From NCBI GenBank assembly GCA_016741995.1, contig JACVCO010000021.1, forward strand, positions 1-58,904: 58,904 nucleotides of DNA, read 5' to 3'. The DNA comes from Hydrogenophaga sp. GTDB taxonomy: Bacteria > Pseudomonadota > Gammaproteobacteria > Burkholderiales > Burkholderiaceae_C. Shown here piece by piece: positions 38,817 through 48,972 of the stretch (within the stretch, counting starts at the first letter, position 1; every line of letters starts with the position of its first letter). Both the position numbers and the translations under genes were made by a program. The notes under the pieces are model-generated. The model ran no database searches, was not told the origin of the DNA, and saw only the letters and a list, made by a program, of their open reading frames with translations.

Positions 38817-39896
38817 TTACAGCTTAGCCGATTGCATGTACCGGTCGAACTGCGCTTCGGTGAAGCGGAACCAGAGGTTCTGGTCGCGGCGGAAGTTCGA
38901 GTAGTCGGTGTAGATTTTCTTCCAGTTCGGGTTGCTGTTGTTCAGCTCGCTGTACAGCGCCATGGATTCCTTGAAGGCCAGATCCATGATCGGCTTGGGA
39001 AAGGCGAGCACCTTGGCGCCGCCGGCCACCAGCCGCTTGAGCGCCGCCGGGTTGCGCGCGTCGTAACGGGCTTGCATCACCGTGTGGGCGTGCGAGGACG
39101 CCGCTTCCACAATGGCCTTGTTCTCGGCCGACAGGGCGTTGTACGCGGCCTTGTTGATGTAGAACTCGAGTTGCGCACCACCCTCCCACCAGCCGGGGTA
39201 GTAGTAGTTGCGGGCGACCTTCTGGAAGCCCAGCTTCTCGTCGTCGTACGGGCCCACCCATTCGGTGGCGTCGATGGTGCCCTTCTCCAGCGCCTGGTAG
39301 ATCTCGCCGCCGGGGATGTTCTGCGGCACGCCGCCCATGCGCGTGAGCACCTGGCCGGCAAAACCGCCGATGCGCATCTTCAGGCCTTTCATGTCGGCCG
39401 CGGTCTTGATCTCCTTGCGGTACCAGCCGCCCATTTGCGCACCGGTGTTGCCACCCGGGAAGTTCACGATGTTGTACTGGTCGTAGAACTCGCGGAACAG
39501 CTTGAGACCGTTGCCGTCATACATCCATGCGGTGAGCTGGCGGCTGTTCAGGCCGAAGGGAATGGCCGTGGCCATGGCGAAGGTCGGGTCCTTGCCGAAA
39601 AAATAGTACGGCGCCGTGTGGCCCATCTCGACCGTGCCGGTCTGCACCGCGTCCACGATGCCCAGGGCCGGAACCAGTTCGCCTGGCGCGTGCACGCTGA
39701 CCTCGAACTTGCCCGCCGACATGGCCTTCACGCTGGCGGCGAAGACGTCGGACGCCCCGTAGATGGTGTCCAGGGCCTTGGGAAAGCTGGAGGTCAGGCG
39801 CCAGCGGATGGCGGCCTGGGCATGTACCGCGGGCGCAGCGCCAGCGGCGAGCACGCCGGCGATACCGGCGTGCTTGATGAGGGAACGACGATCCAT
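38817..39896 (-). CDS. TRAP transporter solute-binding protein (TakP-like family)
   Basis: A 359-aa periplasmic protein with a twin-arginine-like leader, MDRRSLIKHAGIAGVLAAGA, cleaved near AVHAQ. Family landmarks: IRWRLTSSFPKALDTIYGAS, MGHTAPYYFFGKDPTFAMAT, RMGGVPQNIPGGEIYQALEK and TEWVGPYDDEKLGFQKVARN. It is closest to the TakP/mannitol-chloroaromatic subgroup, whose best-known member binds 2-oxoacids as a dimer; a 2-oxoacid or related carboxylate is therefore the best guess. GGAG lies 9 nt before the ATG. The 175-nt region upstream (39897-40071) contains a TAGAAT box on the minus strand near 39968 but no clear -35. Confidence 0.9.
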   Translation of the reverse strand: MDRRSLIKHAGIAGVLAAGAAPAVHAQAAIRWRLTSSFPKALDTIYGASDVFAASVKAMSAGKFEVSVHAPGELVPALGIVDAVQTGTVEMGHTAPYYFFGKDPTFAMATAIPFGLNSRQLTAWMYDGNGLKLFREFYDQYNIVNFPGGNTGAQMGGWYRKEIKTAADMKGLKMRIGGFAGQVLTRMGGVPQNIPGGEIYQALEKGTIDATEWVGPYDDEKLGFQKVARNYYYPGWWEGGAQLEFYINKAAYNALSAENKAIVEAASSHAHTVMQARYDARNPAALKRLVAGGAKVLAFPKPIMDLAFKESMALYSELNNSNPNWKKIYTDYSNFRRDQNLWFRFTEAQFDRYMQSAKL

Positions 39897-40071
39897 TGGT
39901 TTCAACTCCGTGGTTTGTGTTGCTCTCCCCCGCAGCAGGGCCACGGGTGCCTCTTGGGCCAGGGCATTCTAGAAATGGCTCCAGAGGCCCTTTTGGGGGT
40001 TTTCCCTTGCAGCGAGGGCTTACCCGGGGAGCGTGTTCAGGGAGTTGTCAGGCTATGCGCCAGCACCGTCG

Positions 40072-42006
40072 TCAGGCCACGACCTTGAGGCCCGATGCAC
40101 CGCCATCGACCATCGCGCCGAAGCGTTCGCGCACCGCGCGCTCGATGCCCGCCGCGTCGAGCCCCTGCAGGGACAGCAGCTTGCCCGGATCGCCGTGTTC
40201 GATGAACACGTCGGGCAGCCCCAGCGGCAACACCGGCAACGTGAAGCCTTCGGCCTGCAGGGCTTCCATCACGGCGCTGCCCGCGCCGCCCATCACGCAG
40301 CCCTCTTCCACCGTGACGATGGCCGAGTGGGTGCGCGCGATCTCGCGCAGCAGGTCGAGGTCGAGCGGCTTGGCCCAGCGCATGTTGGCCACGCTGGCGC
40401 CCAGTTTCTCGCCGGCGGCCAGCGCGGGGTACAGCAGGGTGCCGAAGGCCAGGATGGCGATGCCGCGGCCCTTGTGGCGCAGCTCGCCCTTGCCGAAGGG
40501 CAGGCCGTCGAGGCCTTCGGGTTGCGCAGCGCCCACACCGGCGCCGCGTGGGTAGCGCACGGCCACCGGGTGGTCTTGCGCGAACGCGGTGGACAGCAAC
40601 TGGCGGCACTCGCTTTCGTCGGCCGGGCAGGCCACCGACATGTTGGGAATGCAGCGCAGGTAGGCGATGTCGTACGCACCCGCGTGGGTGGCGCCATCCG
40701 CCCCCACCAGGCCCGCGCGGTCGAGCGCGAACACCACGGGCAGGTTCTGCAGCGCCACGTCGTGGATGAGCTGGTCGTATGCGCGCTGCAGGAAGGTGGA
40801 GTAGATCGCCACCACCGGTTTCATGCCTTCGCACGCCAGGCCGGCCGCGAAAGTGACGGCGTGCTGCTCGGCGATACCGACGTCGAAGTAGCGGCCCGGG
40901 AAGCGGCGCTCGAACTCGACCATGCCCGAGCCTTCGCGCATCGCGGGCGTGATGCCCACCAGGCGCTGGTCGGCCGCGGCCATGTCGCACAGCCACTGGC
41001 CGAACACCTGGGTGAAGGTGGTCTTGGGTGGCGTGGCGGGTTTGGTCAGGCCCACGGCCGGGTCGAACTTGCCGGGGCCGTGGTAAGCCACGGGGTCGGC
41101 CTCGGCGAGCTTGTAGCCCTGGCCTTTTCGGGTGACCACGTGCAGGAACTGCGGACCGGCGTTGTCGTCGAGCAGCTGGCGGATGTTCTCCAGCGTGGGC
41201 ACCAGGGACTCGAGGTCGTGGCCGTCGATGGGGCCGATGTAATTGAAGCCGAACTTCTCGAACAGCGTGGCCGGCACCACCATGCCCTTGGCCTGCTCCT
41301 CAAGCCGCTTGGCGAGTTCGAACAGCGGCGGCGCGCCCTTGAGCACCTGCTTGCCCACGTGCTTCGCCGCGGCGTAGAACTTGCCGCTCATGAGCTGCGC
41401 GAGGTAGCGGTTGAGTGCACCCACGGGTGGCGAGATCGACATGTCGTTGTCGTTGAGCACCACCAGCAGGCGGCCATCGGCCACGCCCGCGTTGTTCAGG
41501 GCCTCGAAGGCCATGCCGGCGGTCATGGCGCCGTCGCCGATGATGGCCACCGAGCGGCGGTCTTCGCCCTTGGCCCGGGCCGCCAGCGCCATGCCGAGTG
41601 CGGCCGAGATGCTGGTGGACGAGTGCGCGGTGCCGAAGGTGTCGTACGCGCTTTCGTCGCGCCGCGGGAAGCCGCTGATGCCGCCCATCTGGCGCAGCGA
41701 GTGCATCTGATCGCGACGGCCGGTGAGGATCTTGTGCGGGTAGGTCTGGTGGCCCACGTCCCACACGAGCCGGTCCTCGGGCGTGTTGAACACGTAGTGC
41801 AGCGCGATGGTGAGTTCCACCGTGCCGAGGTTGGAACTCAGGTGTCCACCGGTACGGGCCACGCTGTGCAGCAGGAAGTCGCGCAGTTCGTCGGCCAGCG
41901 GGCGCAGTTGCGCGCGCGGCAGATGGCGCAGGTCGGCGGGCGACTGGATGGTGTCGAGCAGCGCGGTGGCGGGCGTGGCGGGCGACGGATCGTTGTTCGG
42001 ATTCAT
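40072..42006 (-). CDS. dxs: 1-deoxy-D-xylulose-5-phosphate synthase
   Basis: A 644-aa thiamine-diphosphate enzyme that joins pyruvate and glyceraldehyde-3-phosphate at the start of the MEP isoprenoid pathway. The TPP motif runs from [20 protein letters not shown] to [13 protein letters not shown]; other landmarks are [40 protein letters not shown] and [20 protein letters not shown]. The start at 42006 has a GGGAG site 9-10 nt before it. It is the last gene of xseB-ispA-dxs, 15 nt after ispA. No clear intrinsic terminator is seen after its stop. Confidence 0.97.
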   Translation of the reverse strand: MNPNNDPSPATPATALLDTIQSPADLRHLPRAQLRPLADELRDFLLHSVARTGGHLSSNLGTVELTIALHYVFNTPEDRLVWDVGHQTYPHKILTGRRDQMHSLRQMGGISGFPRRDESAYDTFGTAHSSTSISAALGMALAARAKGEDRRSVAIIGDGAMTAGMAFEALNNAGVADGRLLVVLNDNDMSISPPVGALNRYLAQLMSGKFYAAAKHVGKQVLKGAPPLFELAKRLEEQAKGMVVPATLFEKFGFNYIGPIDGHDLESLVPTLENIRQLLDDNAGPQFLHVVTRKGQGYKLAEADPVAYHGPGKFDPAVGLTKPATPPKTTFTQVFGQWLCDMAAADQRLVGITPAMREGSGMVEFERRFPGRYFDVGIAEQHAVTFAAGLACEGMKPVVAIYSTFLQRAYDQLIHDVALQNLPVVFALDRAGLVGADGATHAGAYDIAYLRCIPNMSVACPADESECRQLLSTAFAQDHPVAVRYPRGAGVGAAQPEGLDGLPFGKGELRHKGRGIAILAFGTLLYPALAAGEKLGASVANMRWAKPLDLDLLREIARTHSAIVTVEEGCVMGGAGSAVMEALQAEGFTLPVLPLGLPDVFIEHGDPGKLLSLQGLDAAGIERAVRERFGAMVDGGASGLKVVA

Positions 42007-42021
42007 GTGCGGTTCTCCCGT

Positions 42022-42921
42022 TCAGGAGCGGCGCTGGCCCACCCAGTCGGCCAGGGCGTGCAGGGTCGCCGTCTCGGCCAGGCCGCTGCGGCGCAGCGCG
42101 TCGTGGGCGCGCGCGAGCACGTCGTCGGCGTAGGCCTGGGCACCGGTCAGGCCCATCAGGGACACGAAGGTCGGCTTGTCGGCCGCGGCGTCCTTGCCCG
42201 CGGTCTTGCCGAGCGTGGCCGAATCGGCGGTCACGTCGAGGATGTCGTCGACCACCTGGAAAGCCAGGCCCAGGTGGGCGCCGTAGTCGGTGAGCGCGGC
42301 CAGCGTGGCGGAGGCGGGTGCGCCGGTGGCCGCGCCCAGGGTCACGCTGGCCTGCAGCAGGGCGCCGGTCTTGCGCCGGTGCATGGCTTCCAGCGCGGGC
42401 TGGTCGAGTGCCACGCCCACGCTGGCGAGGTCCACCGCCTGGCCGCCGGCCATGCCGTCGGCCCCGGCCGCGAGGGCCAGCAGGCGGCACAGGCGCGCGC
42501 TCATGGCATCGGGCAGGCTGCCGTCGCCCGGCACGAGCAGCTCGAAGGCCAGCGCCTGCAAGGCATCGCCGGCCAGCAGGGCCTGCGCTTCGCCGAACTT
42601 CACGTGCACCGTGGGTTTGCCCCGGCGCAGCACGTCGTCGTCCATGCAGGGCATGTCGTCGTGAACCAGCGAATAGGCGTGGATGAGTTCGGCGGCGCAG
42701 GCCGCGCGCATGGCGGCTTCGCGCAGCCCGCCCACGGACTCGCAGGTGGCGAGCACGAGCAAGGGGCGCAGGCGCTTGCCGCCATCGAGCACCGCGTAGC
42801 GCATGGCCTCGCCGAGGCCGGCGGGCGCTTGGTCGGGCACGAAGCGCGAGAGCGCCTGTTCGATCTCGGCCTGGCGCGCTGAACGCCAAGCGGCGAAGGT
42901 GTCGGGCATGGCGGCGTTCAT
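42022..42921 (-). CDS. ispA: Polyprenyl synthetase (farnesyl diphosphate synthase)
   Basis: A 299-aa prenyltransferase that condenses isopentenyl diphosphate with allylic diphosphates. The first Asp-rich motif is [20 protein letters not shown] and the second [29 protein letters not shown] binds the diphosphate. The residues before the first Asp-rich motif fit a short-chain (C15) enzyme. The ATG overlaps the xseB stop (ATGA). It uses isoprenoid precursors made by the downstream dxs product. Confidence 0.94.
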   Translation of the reverse strand: MNAAMPDTFAAWRSARQAEIEQALSRFVPDQAPAGLGEAMRYAVLDGGKRLRPLLVLATCESVGGLREAAMRAACAAELIHAYSLVHDDMPCMDDDVLRRGKPTVHVKFGEAQALLAGDALQALAFELLVPGDGSLPDAMSARLCRLLALAAGADGMAGGQAVDLASVGVALDQPALEAMHRRKTGALLQASVTLGAATGAPASATLAALTDYGAHLGLAFQVVDDILDVTADSATLGKTAGKDAAADKPTFVSLMGLTGAQAYADDVLARAHDALRRSGLAETATLHALADWVGQRRS

Positions 42922-43169
42922 GCGGCGTCCCAGGGCTTGGCCTGGCCCGCTTCGAACACCTGGATCTGCTGCTCCACCGCCTGCAGCCGCTCACGGCAGA
43001 AGGCCAGCAGTTCGGCCCCACGCTGGTAGCGCGCCAGCAACTGGTCCAGCGGCAACTGGCCGGCGTCGAGCTGGGCAACGAGCTGTTCGAGTTCCTGCAG
43101 GGCGGCCTCGTAGCTCTCGGCCACAGGGGCTGACGTGGGCGCGGTGGCGCGGGGAGAGGAAGGGGGCAT
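42918..43169 (-). CDS. xseB: Exodeoxyribonuclease VII small subunit
   Basis: An 83-aa helical protein with the XseB core [20 protein letters not shown] and [20 protein letters not shown]. It forms exonuclease VII with XseA, degrading single-stranded DNA. The ATG at 43169 ([20 protein letters not shown]) has GGGAGAGGAAGGGGGC-like purine sequence only downstream, so the start is chosen by length; an upstream in-frame Met at 43232 would add 21 residues. First gene of the xseB-ispA-dxs operon. Confidence 0.9.
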   Translation of the reverse strand: MPPSSPRATAPTSAPVAESYEAALQELEQLVAQLDAGQLPLDQLLARYQRGAELLAFCRERLQAVEQQIQVFEAGQAKPWDAA

Positions 43170-43186
43170 GGCCTGGACGAACGACA

Positions 43187-43273
43187 CCCCCGGGGGGTGG
43201 GTATGGCAAAGCGGAGATTCTAGCGAGCGCACCCCGGCGGGCCGCCGCGGCCTTTTCCCCCGGGGGGTACAAT
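43187..43273. promoter_or_regulatory. Divergent control region with two identical C5G6T elements and a TACAAT box
   Basis: The 242-nt gap between xseB (minus) and the Rieske gene (plus) holds the same 12-mer CCCCCGGGGGGT twice, at 43187-43198 and 43257-43268, exactly 70 nt apart. The second copy abuts TACAAT (43268-43273), a plus-strand -10 candidate about 138 nt before the Rieske ATG. On the minus strand TAGAAT at 43222-43217 is a -10 candidate for xseB. The repeats may be operators or chance GC-rich palindromes. Confidence 0.4.
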
Positions 43274-43411
43274 CCGCGCTCTTTTTTTCCGAACGACGGG
43301 CCCTGTGGGTCCGGAGGGACGCACCACTTCACCCTTCCCGCGCGAATTCGTCTGACGAGCACAGCGCTTACCCTGCCCCTTCATAGGGGGAGTCTTCAGG
43401 TCCAGGACGCG

Positions 43412-44572
43412 ATGTCTGATTTGAGTCTTCAACTGCAGCAGGCCAAAAGCCAATTTCCGGTTTCGAGCTATTTCGATCAGGCGCTGTTCCAGCGCGAGCT
43501 GGAGACGATCTTCCAGCGCGGGCCCCGCTACGTGGGGCACGCTCTCTCGGTGCCCGAAGCGGGCGACTACTACACCCTGCCCCAGGAGGCCGGGGGCCGT
43601 GCCCTGGTGCGCACACCGTCGGGCATCGAGCTGATCTCCAACGTCTGCCGCCACCGCCAGGCCGTGATGCTCAAGGGCCGCGGCAACCTCGGCGAGCACA
43701 GGCCCGGCCACGCGGGCGGCAACATCGTGTGCCCCCTGCACCGCTGGACGTACAGCGGCTCGAACACCCCGCAGGGTGGCGGCAAGGCCGGCCAGTTGCT
43801 GGGTGCGCCGCACTTCGAGCAAGACCCTTGCCTGAACCTCAACAACTACCGCCTGCGCGAGTGGAACGGTTTGCTGTTCGAAGACAACGGCCTGGACATC
43901 GCAGCCGACCTCGCCGGCATGGGCCCGATCAAGCAACTCGGCTTCGACGGCATGGTGCTCGACCACGTGGAACTGCACGAGTGCAACTACAACTGGAAGA
44001 CCTTCATCGAGGTCTACCTCGAGGACTACCACGTCGGCCCGTTCCACCCCGGCCTGGGCAACTTCGTCACCTGCGAAGACCTGCGCTGGGAGTTCAAGCC
44101 CGAGTACTCGGTGCAGACCGTGGGCGCGCAGAACCTGCTCGGCCAGGCTGGTAGCCCGACCTACCAGCGCTGGCACGACGTGCTGATGCGCTACCGCCAG
44201 GGCGAACTGCCCGCGCACGGCGCGATCTGGCTCACGTACTACCCGCACATCATGGTCGAGTGGTACCCGCACGTGCTCACCGTCTCCACGCTGCACCCGA
44301 TCGGCGTGGACAAGACGCTCAACATGGTGGCCTTCTTCTACCCCGAGGAAATCGCCGCCTTCGAGCGCGAGTTCGTCGAGGCCCAGCGCGCGGCCTACAT
44401 GGAGACCTGCATCGAGGACGACGAGATCGCCGAGCGCATGGACGCGGGCCGCAAGGCCCTGCTGGCTCGCGGTGACAACGAGGTCGGCCCGTACCAGAGC
44501 CCGATGGAAGACGGCATGCAGCACTTCCACGAGTGGTACCGCCGCAAGATGGGCAGTGCCTTCGCGGGTTGA
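43412..44572 (+). CDS. Rieske 2Fe-2S aromatic-ring-hydroxylating oxygenase-type protein
   Basis: A 386-aa alpha-subunit-like oxygenase. The Rieske cluster ligands are in NVCRHRQAVMLKGRG (Cys, His) and IVCPLHRWTYSG (Cys, His). The mononuclear iron site is in TFIEVYLEDYHVGPFHPGLG, with the bridging Asp and two His. Residues ~280-386 complete the catalytic domain. Homologues act on aromatic acids, betaines or other small substrates; no reductase or ferredoxin gene is next to it, so the substrate is open. The ATG at 43412 follows a 138-nt leader after a TACAAT box. A DMT transporter follows by 16 nt. Confidence 0.9.
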   Translation: MSDLSLQLQQAKSQFPVSSYFDQALFQRELETIFQRGPRYVGHALSVPEAGDYYTLPQEAGGRALVRTPSGIELISNVCRHRQAVMLKGRGNLGEHRPGHAGGNIVCPLHRWTYSGSNTPQGGGKAGQLLGAPHFEQDPCLNLNNYRLREWNGLLFEDNGLDIAADLAGMGPIKQLGFDGMVLDHVELHECNYNWKTFIEVYLEDYHVGPFHPGLGNFVTCEDLRWEFKPEYSVQTVGAQNLLGQAGSPTYQRWHDVLMRYRQGELPAHGAIWLTYYPHIMVEWYPHVLTVSTLHPIGVDKTLNMVAFFYPEEIAAFEREFVEAQRAAYMETCIEDDEIAERMDAGRKALLARGDNEVGPYQSPMEDGMQHFHEWYRRKMGSAFAG

Positions 44573-44588
44573 ACGGAGCGACACACCG

Positions 44589-45479
44589 GTGCAGGCCCTG
44601 TGGATGCTGCTCGCATCCTTCTTCTTCGCGTGCATGGGCGTGTGCATCAAGCTCGCGTCGGCACACTTCAACCCGTTCGAGGTCGTGGCCTACCGCGGCC
44701 TCGTGGGCATGGTCTTCCTGTGGGGGCTCACGCGCTGGCAGGGGGTGTCGCTCGCCACGCGCGTGCCGCTGATGCACCTGTGGCGCAGCGTGGTCGGCAC
44801 CATCTCGCTCACCGCCTGGTTCTACGCCATCGCCGTGCTGCCACTGGCCACCGCCATGACGCTCAACTACATGAGCAGCGTGTGGATCGCCACCTTCCTG
44901 CTGGGTGGCGCGGTGCTCGTGCAGGGCCGCGACGCACCGATCCGCGAGCAGGCGCCGGTGTTCCTCACGGTGATCGCGGGCTTCGCGGGCGTGGCCATGC
45001 TGCTGCGCCCGAGCTTCAACGAGGAACAGGCCCTCGGCGGCATCGTGGGCCTGCTCTCGGGCCTGTTCGCGGCCCTGGCCTACCTGCAGGTGGCGGCCCT
45101 GGCCAAGGCGGGCGAACCCGAATCGCGCACGGTCTTCTACTTCTCGCTGGGAGCCCTGGTGGCCGGCCTGATCGGCATGCTGTTCGCGGGCGCCTCACCC
45201 CTGCGCTGGCCAACCGCGCTGTGGTTGCTGCCCATCGGCCTGCTCGCGGTGTTCGGGCAGCTGTGCATGACGCGCGCCTACACCCGCGGGGCCACGATGG
45301 TCGTGGCCAACCTGCAGTACTCGGGCATCGTGTTCGCCGCCCTCTTCGGCATCACGCTGTTTGGCGATCGGCTGCCCCCGATCGGGTGGGCGGGCATGGC
45401 CCTCATCGTGGTCAGCGGTATCGCGGCCACGGTGCTTCGCGCTCGCACCGTGCCCCGAAGTCCGGCCGAAGAGCCGTGA
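44589..45479 (+). CDS. DMT-superfamily (EamA) transporter
   Basis: A 296-aa inner-membrane protein with ten predicted helices in two EamA repeats (starts near residues 3 and 150). Landmarks: FFFACMGVCIKLASAHFNPF, LPLATAMTLNYMSSVWIATF and YTRGATMVVANLQYSGIVFA. Such proteins export amino acids or other metabolites. I chose the GTG at 44589 (VQALWMLLASFFF) because GGAG lies ~10 nt before it and it directly precedes helix 1. It is 16 nt after the Rieske gene, so the two are likely co-transcribed. Confidence 0.88.
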   Translation: MQALWMLLASFFFACMGVCIKLASAHFNPFEVVAYRGLVGMVFLWGLTRWQGVSLATRVPLMHLWRSVVGTISLTAWFYAIAVLPLATAMTLNYMSSVWIATFLLGGAVLVQGRDAPIREQAPVFLTVIAGFAGVAMLLRPSFNEEQALGGIVGLLSGLFAALAYLQVAALAKAGEPESRTVFYFSLGALVAGLIGMLFAGASPLRWPTALWLLPIGLLAVFGQLCMTRAYTRGATMVVANLQYSGIVFAALFGITLFGDRLPPIGWAGMALIVVSGIAATVLRARTVPRSPAEEP

Positions 45480-45530
45480 CTTGATCACGGGTTGGGAAAC
45501 CCATTTGCGGGAGGTACCGCCGATGTGTTC

Positions 45531-45536
45531 CACAAT
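45531..45536 (+). promoter_or_regulatory. Candidate -10 box (CACAAT) for the rhodanese-histidine kinase pair
   Basis: CACAAT followed by CCGTCC and the ATG at 45543. The 6-nt spacing and missing ribosome binding site again suggest a leaderless message. Confidence 0.45.
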
Positions 45537-45542
45537 CCGTCC

Positions 45543-46394
45543 ATGTTCTCCACCCTGATTCAGCCCGGCGAACTGCAGGCGCTGCTCGATGCCGGCGCCC
45601 CGGTGCTCGTGCTGGACTGCAGCTTCGACCTCATGAACCCGGCCGCAGGCCGCGCGCAATTCGAGGCCGAACACCTGGCCGGCTCGCTCCACGTGGACCT
45701 CGACCACGACCTGAGCGACAAGTCCCGCCCGGCGAGCGAAGGCCGCCACCCCCTGCCCAACCGCGATGCGTTCGCGCGCCGCATGGCCGCGCTGGGTTTG
45801 TCGCGCGGCATGCAGGCCGTGGTGCTCGACCGCCAGGGCATCAACCAATGCGGCCGCCTGTGGTGGATGCTGCGCTGGAGCGGCCACGAAGCCGTGGCCG
45901 TGCTCGATGGCGGCCTCGCGGCCTGGAAGGCGGCGGGGGGTGCGGTCGCGACCGGCCCCGCGGTGCCGCGCCCCGCGGGCGACTTCGCGGCCGGCCCATC
46001 GCTCACCCCCACGGTGGACACCGCCGGCCTGCAGCGCCGGCTCGGCCGCGCCGACACCACGGTGATCGACGCGCGCGCCGCGGCGCGCTTTCGTGGCGAG
46101 GTCGAGCCGCTGGACCCGGTGGCCGGCCACGTGCCCGGCGCGCTGAACCGCCCCTTCGGCGAGAACCTGCAGCCCGACGGCCGTTTCAAACCCGCCGCGC
46201 AACTGCGCGCCGAGTTCGACCGTTTGCTCGGCGGGCGCGATGCGGCGGGCGTGGTGCACCAGTGCGGCAGCGGCGTCACCGCCGTGCCCAACCTGCTGGC
46301 CATGGAAATCGCGGGCCTGGGGCGGACCACGCTCTACCCGGGCAGCTGGAGCGCCTGGTGCAACACCGAGGGCACGCCGCGTGCAAGAGGCTGA
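45543..46394 (+). CDS. sseA: Two-domain sulfurtransferase (rhodanese)
   Basis: A 283-aa protein with tandem rhodanese domains. The N-terminal domain ends with VLDGGLAAWKAAGG; the C-terminal, active one carries the catalytic Cys in VHQCGSGVTAVPNLLAMEIA. The CGSGVTA loop fits 3-mercaptopyruvate sulfurtransferases (SseA type) rather than thiosulfate-type enzymes. It moves sulfane sulfur to thiophilic acceptors in the cytoplasm. ATG 45543 is chosen because a CACAAT box lies 6 nt upstream. Its last 14 nt overlap the start of the histidine kinase gene. Confidence 0.88.
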   Translation: MFSTLIQPGELQALLDAGAPVLVLDCSFDLMNPAAGRAQFEAEHLAGSLHVDLDHDLSDKSRPASEGRHPLPNRDAFARRMAALGLSRGMQAVVLDRQGINQCGRLWWMLRWSGHEAVAVLDGGLAAWKAAGGAVATGPAVPRPAGDFAAGPSLTPTVDTAGLQRRLGRADTTVIDARAAARFRGEVEPLDPVAGHVPGALNRPFGENLQPDGRFKPAAQLRAEFDRLLGGRDAAGVVHQCGSGVTAVPNLLAMEIAGLGRTTLYPGSWSAWCNTEGTPRARG

Positions 46395-48957
46395 GCCGGC
46401 GGGTACGCCGGTTCGGGTCGACACCCCGGACGCGGCCGATCTGAGACAAGCGCTGTTGTGGATGTGTCAGGGCGTCGGCATCGCCGCGCTGCTGGTGGCC
46501 GTGCTCGACATCGCGCTCGCTCCGCCCGGCCAGAGCGAAGCCGCGGTGGCCGGGCTGATGGCGGCGGTGGCCTGGGCCTGCTGGTTCGGGCTGCGCCGGC
46601 GCCTGCTCTCACCGGTGCTCGTGGCCACGCTGGTGATGCTGGGCACGCTGGTCACGGCCACCTTTTCGGTGATCGCCTACGGCTCGGTGCGCACCGCGGT
46701 CAACTTCCTGTTCGTGGGCGCGGTGGTGGGCGCCGGCATCTTCCTGGGCCGGCGCGCCCTGCTGGCCATGCTGGTGGGCACGCTGGTGCTGCTGGCGGTG
46801 CTGATCGCCATCGAAAGCGGCCCCGGTTTCGGGGGCGCACCGCCCGATTTCAGCGTCGGCCTGCGCGTGTGGTTCACGCAGGCGGTGGCACTGACGGCCG
46901 TGGGCCTGATGGTGATGCACATCCAGGCGGTCAACCAGCGTGCGCTGATCCGTTTGCGCCAGGAGCTCGAGCGCCGCCGCCACACCGAGCAGGAGCGCGA
47001 CCGCAACCTCACGCGCTTCGCGCGCATCTTCCGCTCCAGCCCGAGCCCCATGATCGCGCAGTCGGCCCGCAACGGCGCCATCCTCGATGTGAACCTCGCG
47101 TTCGAGCGCTGCTACGGCTACCACCGCAACCAGGTGCTCGGGCGCGAAGACACCTTCCTCTGGGCCGACCCGATCGAGCGCGAGCGCTACGTGGAGCGGC
47201 TCACCCGGGAACGCCACCTCGAACACCACCGCTGCCGCGGCAGGCGCGCCGACGGCAGCACCTTCGAGGCGCTGATCTCCAGCGAGACCGGCAGCGACGA
47301 GGAAGACCTGCTCATCATCTCCACCGTCACCGACGTCACCAGCCGCGAGGAACTGCTGGAGCGGCTGCGGCGCTCCGAGGCCCGCTTCGCCACCGCCTTC
47401 AATTTCGCGCCACTCAACCTCACCATCACGCGCCTGTCCGACGGCACCTTCCTCGAGGTCAACCGCGCCGAAGACCGCGCGCAGGGCCTCAAGCCCGAAG
47501 AGCTCAAGGGCCGCACCTCGGTCGAGTCGGGCTCCTGGCTTTCGCCGGACGATCGCCAGCGCTTCGTCGCGCAGTTGCAGCGCGACGGCCGGGTGGACGC
47601 TTACGAAACCCGCATGCGCCACAAGGACGGCTCCCTGGTCGACGCCCGCCTGTGGGCCGAGGTGATCGACATCGATGGCGAGCCCTGCATCCTCGCGAGC
47701 ACCATGAACATCTCCGAGGAGAAGCGCCGCGAGGCCCTGTTGCTCGAGGTCGCCAAGGGCGTGGCCGCCGAAACGGGCGAAGCCTTTTTCAGCGCGCTCG
47801 CGCAGCACCTGAGCGGCGCGATCAACGCCGGCCTGGTGATGGTGGCCGAGGTGCGCGAAGGCAGCGCGTTGGACACGCTGGCCGTGTGGCGCGATGGCCG
47901 CCTGAGCCGCAACTTCGGCTTCAGCGTGATCGGCACCCCGTGCGCCGACACGCTGGGCGGCGATGGGCTCATGACCTGCACCGTGGGCCTGGCCGAGCGC
48001 TACCCGGGCGCGCCGCAATTGCGTGCGCAGGGCTATCAGGCCTACATGGGCCAGGCGCTGCGCGACGCCGACGGCCAGACCATCGGCCTGCTGATGGCGA
48101 TGTGGCGCGAGCCGCTCACCGTCAAGGCCGACACGCAGGCCCTGCTCTCGATCTTCGCGGCGCGCGCGCAGGCCGAGTTGCTGCGCCTGCGACGCGAACG
48201 CGAGATCGTGCAGCTCAACGAAACGCTGGAGCAGCGCGTGCGCGAACGCACCGCCGAGCTGCAGAAGCTCAACGCCGAGCTCGACGCCTTCGCTTACTCG
48301 GTCTCGCACGACCTGAAGTCGCCGCTGCGGGCGATCGATGGGTTCACGCAGTTGCTCAAAGAACAGCTGGAAAGCCAGGCCGACGACGAGACGCGCATGC
48401 TGCTCGACCGCGTGCTGTCGTCCTCGCAGCGCATGGGCGGCATCATCAACGACCTGTTGGGCCTGGCGCGCGTGAGCCAGGGCGTTCTCAAGCGCAGCGA
48501 GGTCGACATCAGCGCGCTCGCGCGCAGCGTGCTCGACCAGGAACTCGCGCGCCACCCGCAACGCCCGGTGCACATTCACCTGCAACCGGGCCTGATGGCC
48601 CATGTGGACCCGGACCTCGCGCGCATCGTGCTGGAAAACCTGCTGGGCAATGCCCTCAAGTACAGCCGCCAGCGCGAGACGGCCGAGATCACGCTGGGCC
48701 TGGACGGCGACGACGACCAGGGCGCGCCGCGCTTCTTCCTGCGCGACAACGGCACCGGCTTCGACATGGCCTACGTCGACCAGCTCTTCAAGCCCTTCAA
48801 ACGGCTGCACCGCGCCAACGAGTTCGAAGGCACCGGCATCGGCCTGGCCACCGTGCGCCGCATCATCGACCGGCACGGCGGCCACATCGCCGCCGAGGGC
48901 GACCCGGGCGTGGGCGCCACCTTCCGTTTCAGCTTCGGGGTGCCGCCGCTCGAATGA
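46381..48957 (+). CDS. Membrane-bound PAS-domain hybrid-free sensor histidine kinase
   Basis: An 858-aa kinase. Residues ~25-190 hold about six transmembrane helices (MASE-like). Two PAS domains follow (~220-330 with DVNLAFERCYGYHRNQVLGR; ~345-455 with NRAEDRAQGLKPEELKGRTS), then a GAF-like segment and a coiled coil (LNETLEQRVRERTAELQKLN). HisKA has the phospho-acceptor His643 in YSVSHDLKSPLRAIDGF; the HATPase part has VLENLLGNALKYSRQRETAE and EGTGIGLATVRRIIDRHGGH. No response regulator or receiver domain is adjacent. The start is GTG 46381, overlapping the rhodanese gene by 14 nt. Confidence 0.9.
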   Translation: MQEAEPAGTPVRVDTPDAADLRQALLWMCQGVGIAALLVAVLDIALAPPGQSEAAVAGLMAAVAWACWFGLRRRLLSPVLVATLVMLGTLVTATFSVIAYGSVRTAVNFLFVGAVVGAGIFLGRRALLAMLVGTLVLLAVLIAIESGPGFGGAPPDFSVGLRVWFTQAVALTAVGLMVMHIQAVNQRALIRLRQELERRRHTEQERDRNLTRFARIFRSSPSPMIAQSARNGAILDVNLAFERCYGYHRNQVLGREDTFLWADPIERERYVERLTRERHLEHHRCRGRRADGSTFEALISSETGSDEEDLLIISTVTDVTSREELLERLRRSEARFATAFNFAPLNLTITRLSDGTFLEVNRAEDRAQGLKPEELKGRTSVESGSWLSPDDRQRFVAQLQRDGRVDAYETRMRHKDGSLVDARLWAEVIDIDGEPCILASTMNISEEKRREALLLEVAKGVAAETGEAFFSALAQHLSGAINAGLVMVAEVREGSALDTLAVWRDGRLSRNFGFSVIGTPCADTLGGDGLMTCTVGLAERYPGAPQLRAQGYQAYMGQALRDADGQTIGLLMAMWREPLTVKADTQALLSIFAARAQAELLRLRREREIVQLNETLEQRVRERTAELQKLNAELDAFAYSVSHDLKSPLRAIDGFTQLLKEQLESQADDETRMLLDRVLSSSQRMGGIINDLLGLARVSQGVLKRSEVDISALARSVLDQELARHPQRPVHIHLQPGLMAHVDPDLARIVLENLLGNALKYSRQRETAEITLGLDGDDDQGAPRFFLRDNGTGFDMAYVDQLFKPFKRLHRANEFEGTGIGLATVRRIIDRHGGHIAAEGDPGVGATFRFSFGVPPLE

Positions 48958-48972
48958 GCCGCGCGCCCGGGT

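Noticed and set aside
39960..40030. Possible terminator after dxs with T-runs on the plus strand
   Set aside because: The stems are only 4-5 bp and the T-runs are on the wrong strand for the minus-strand dxs transcript.
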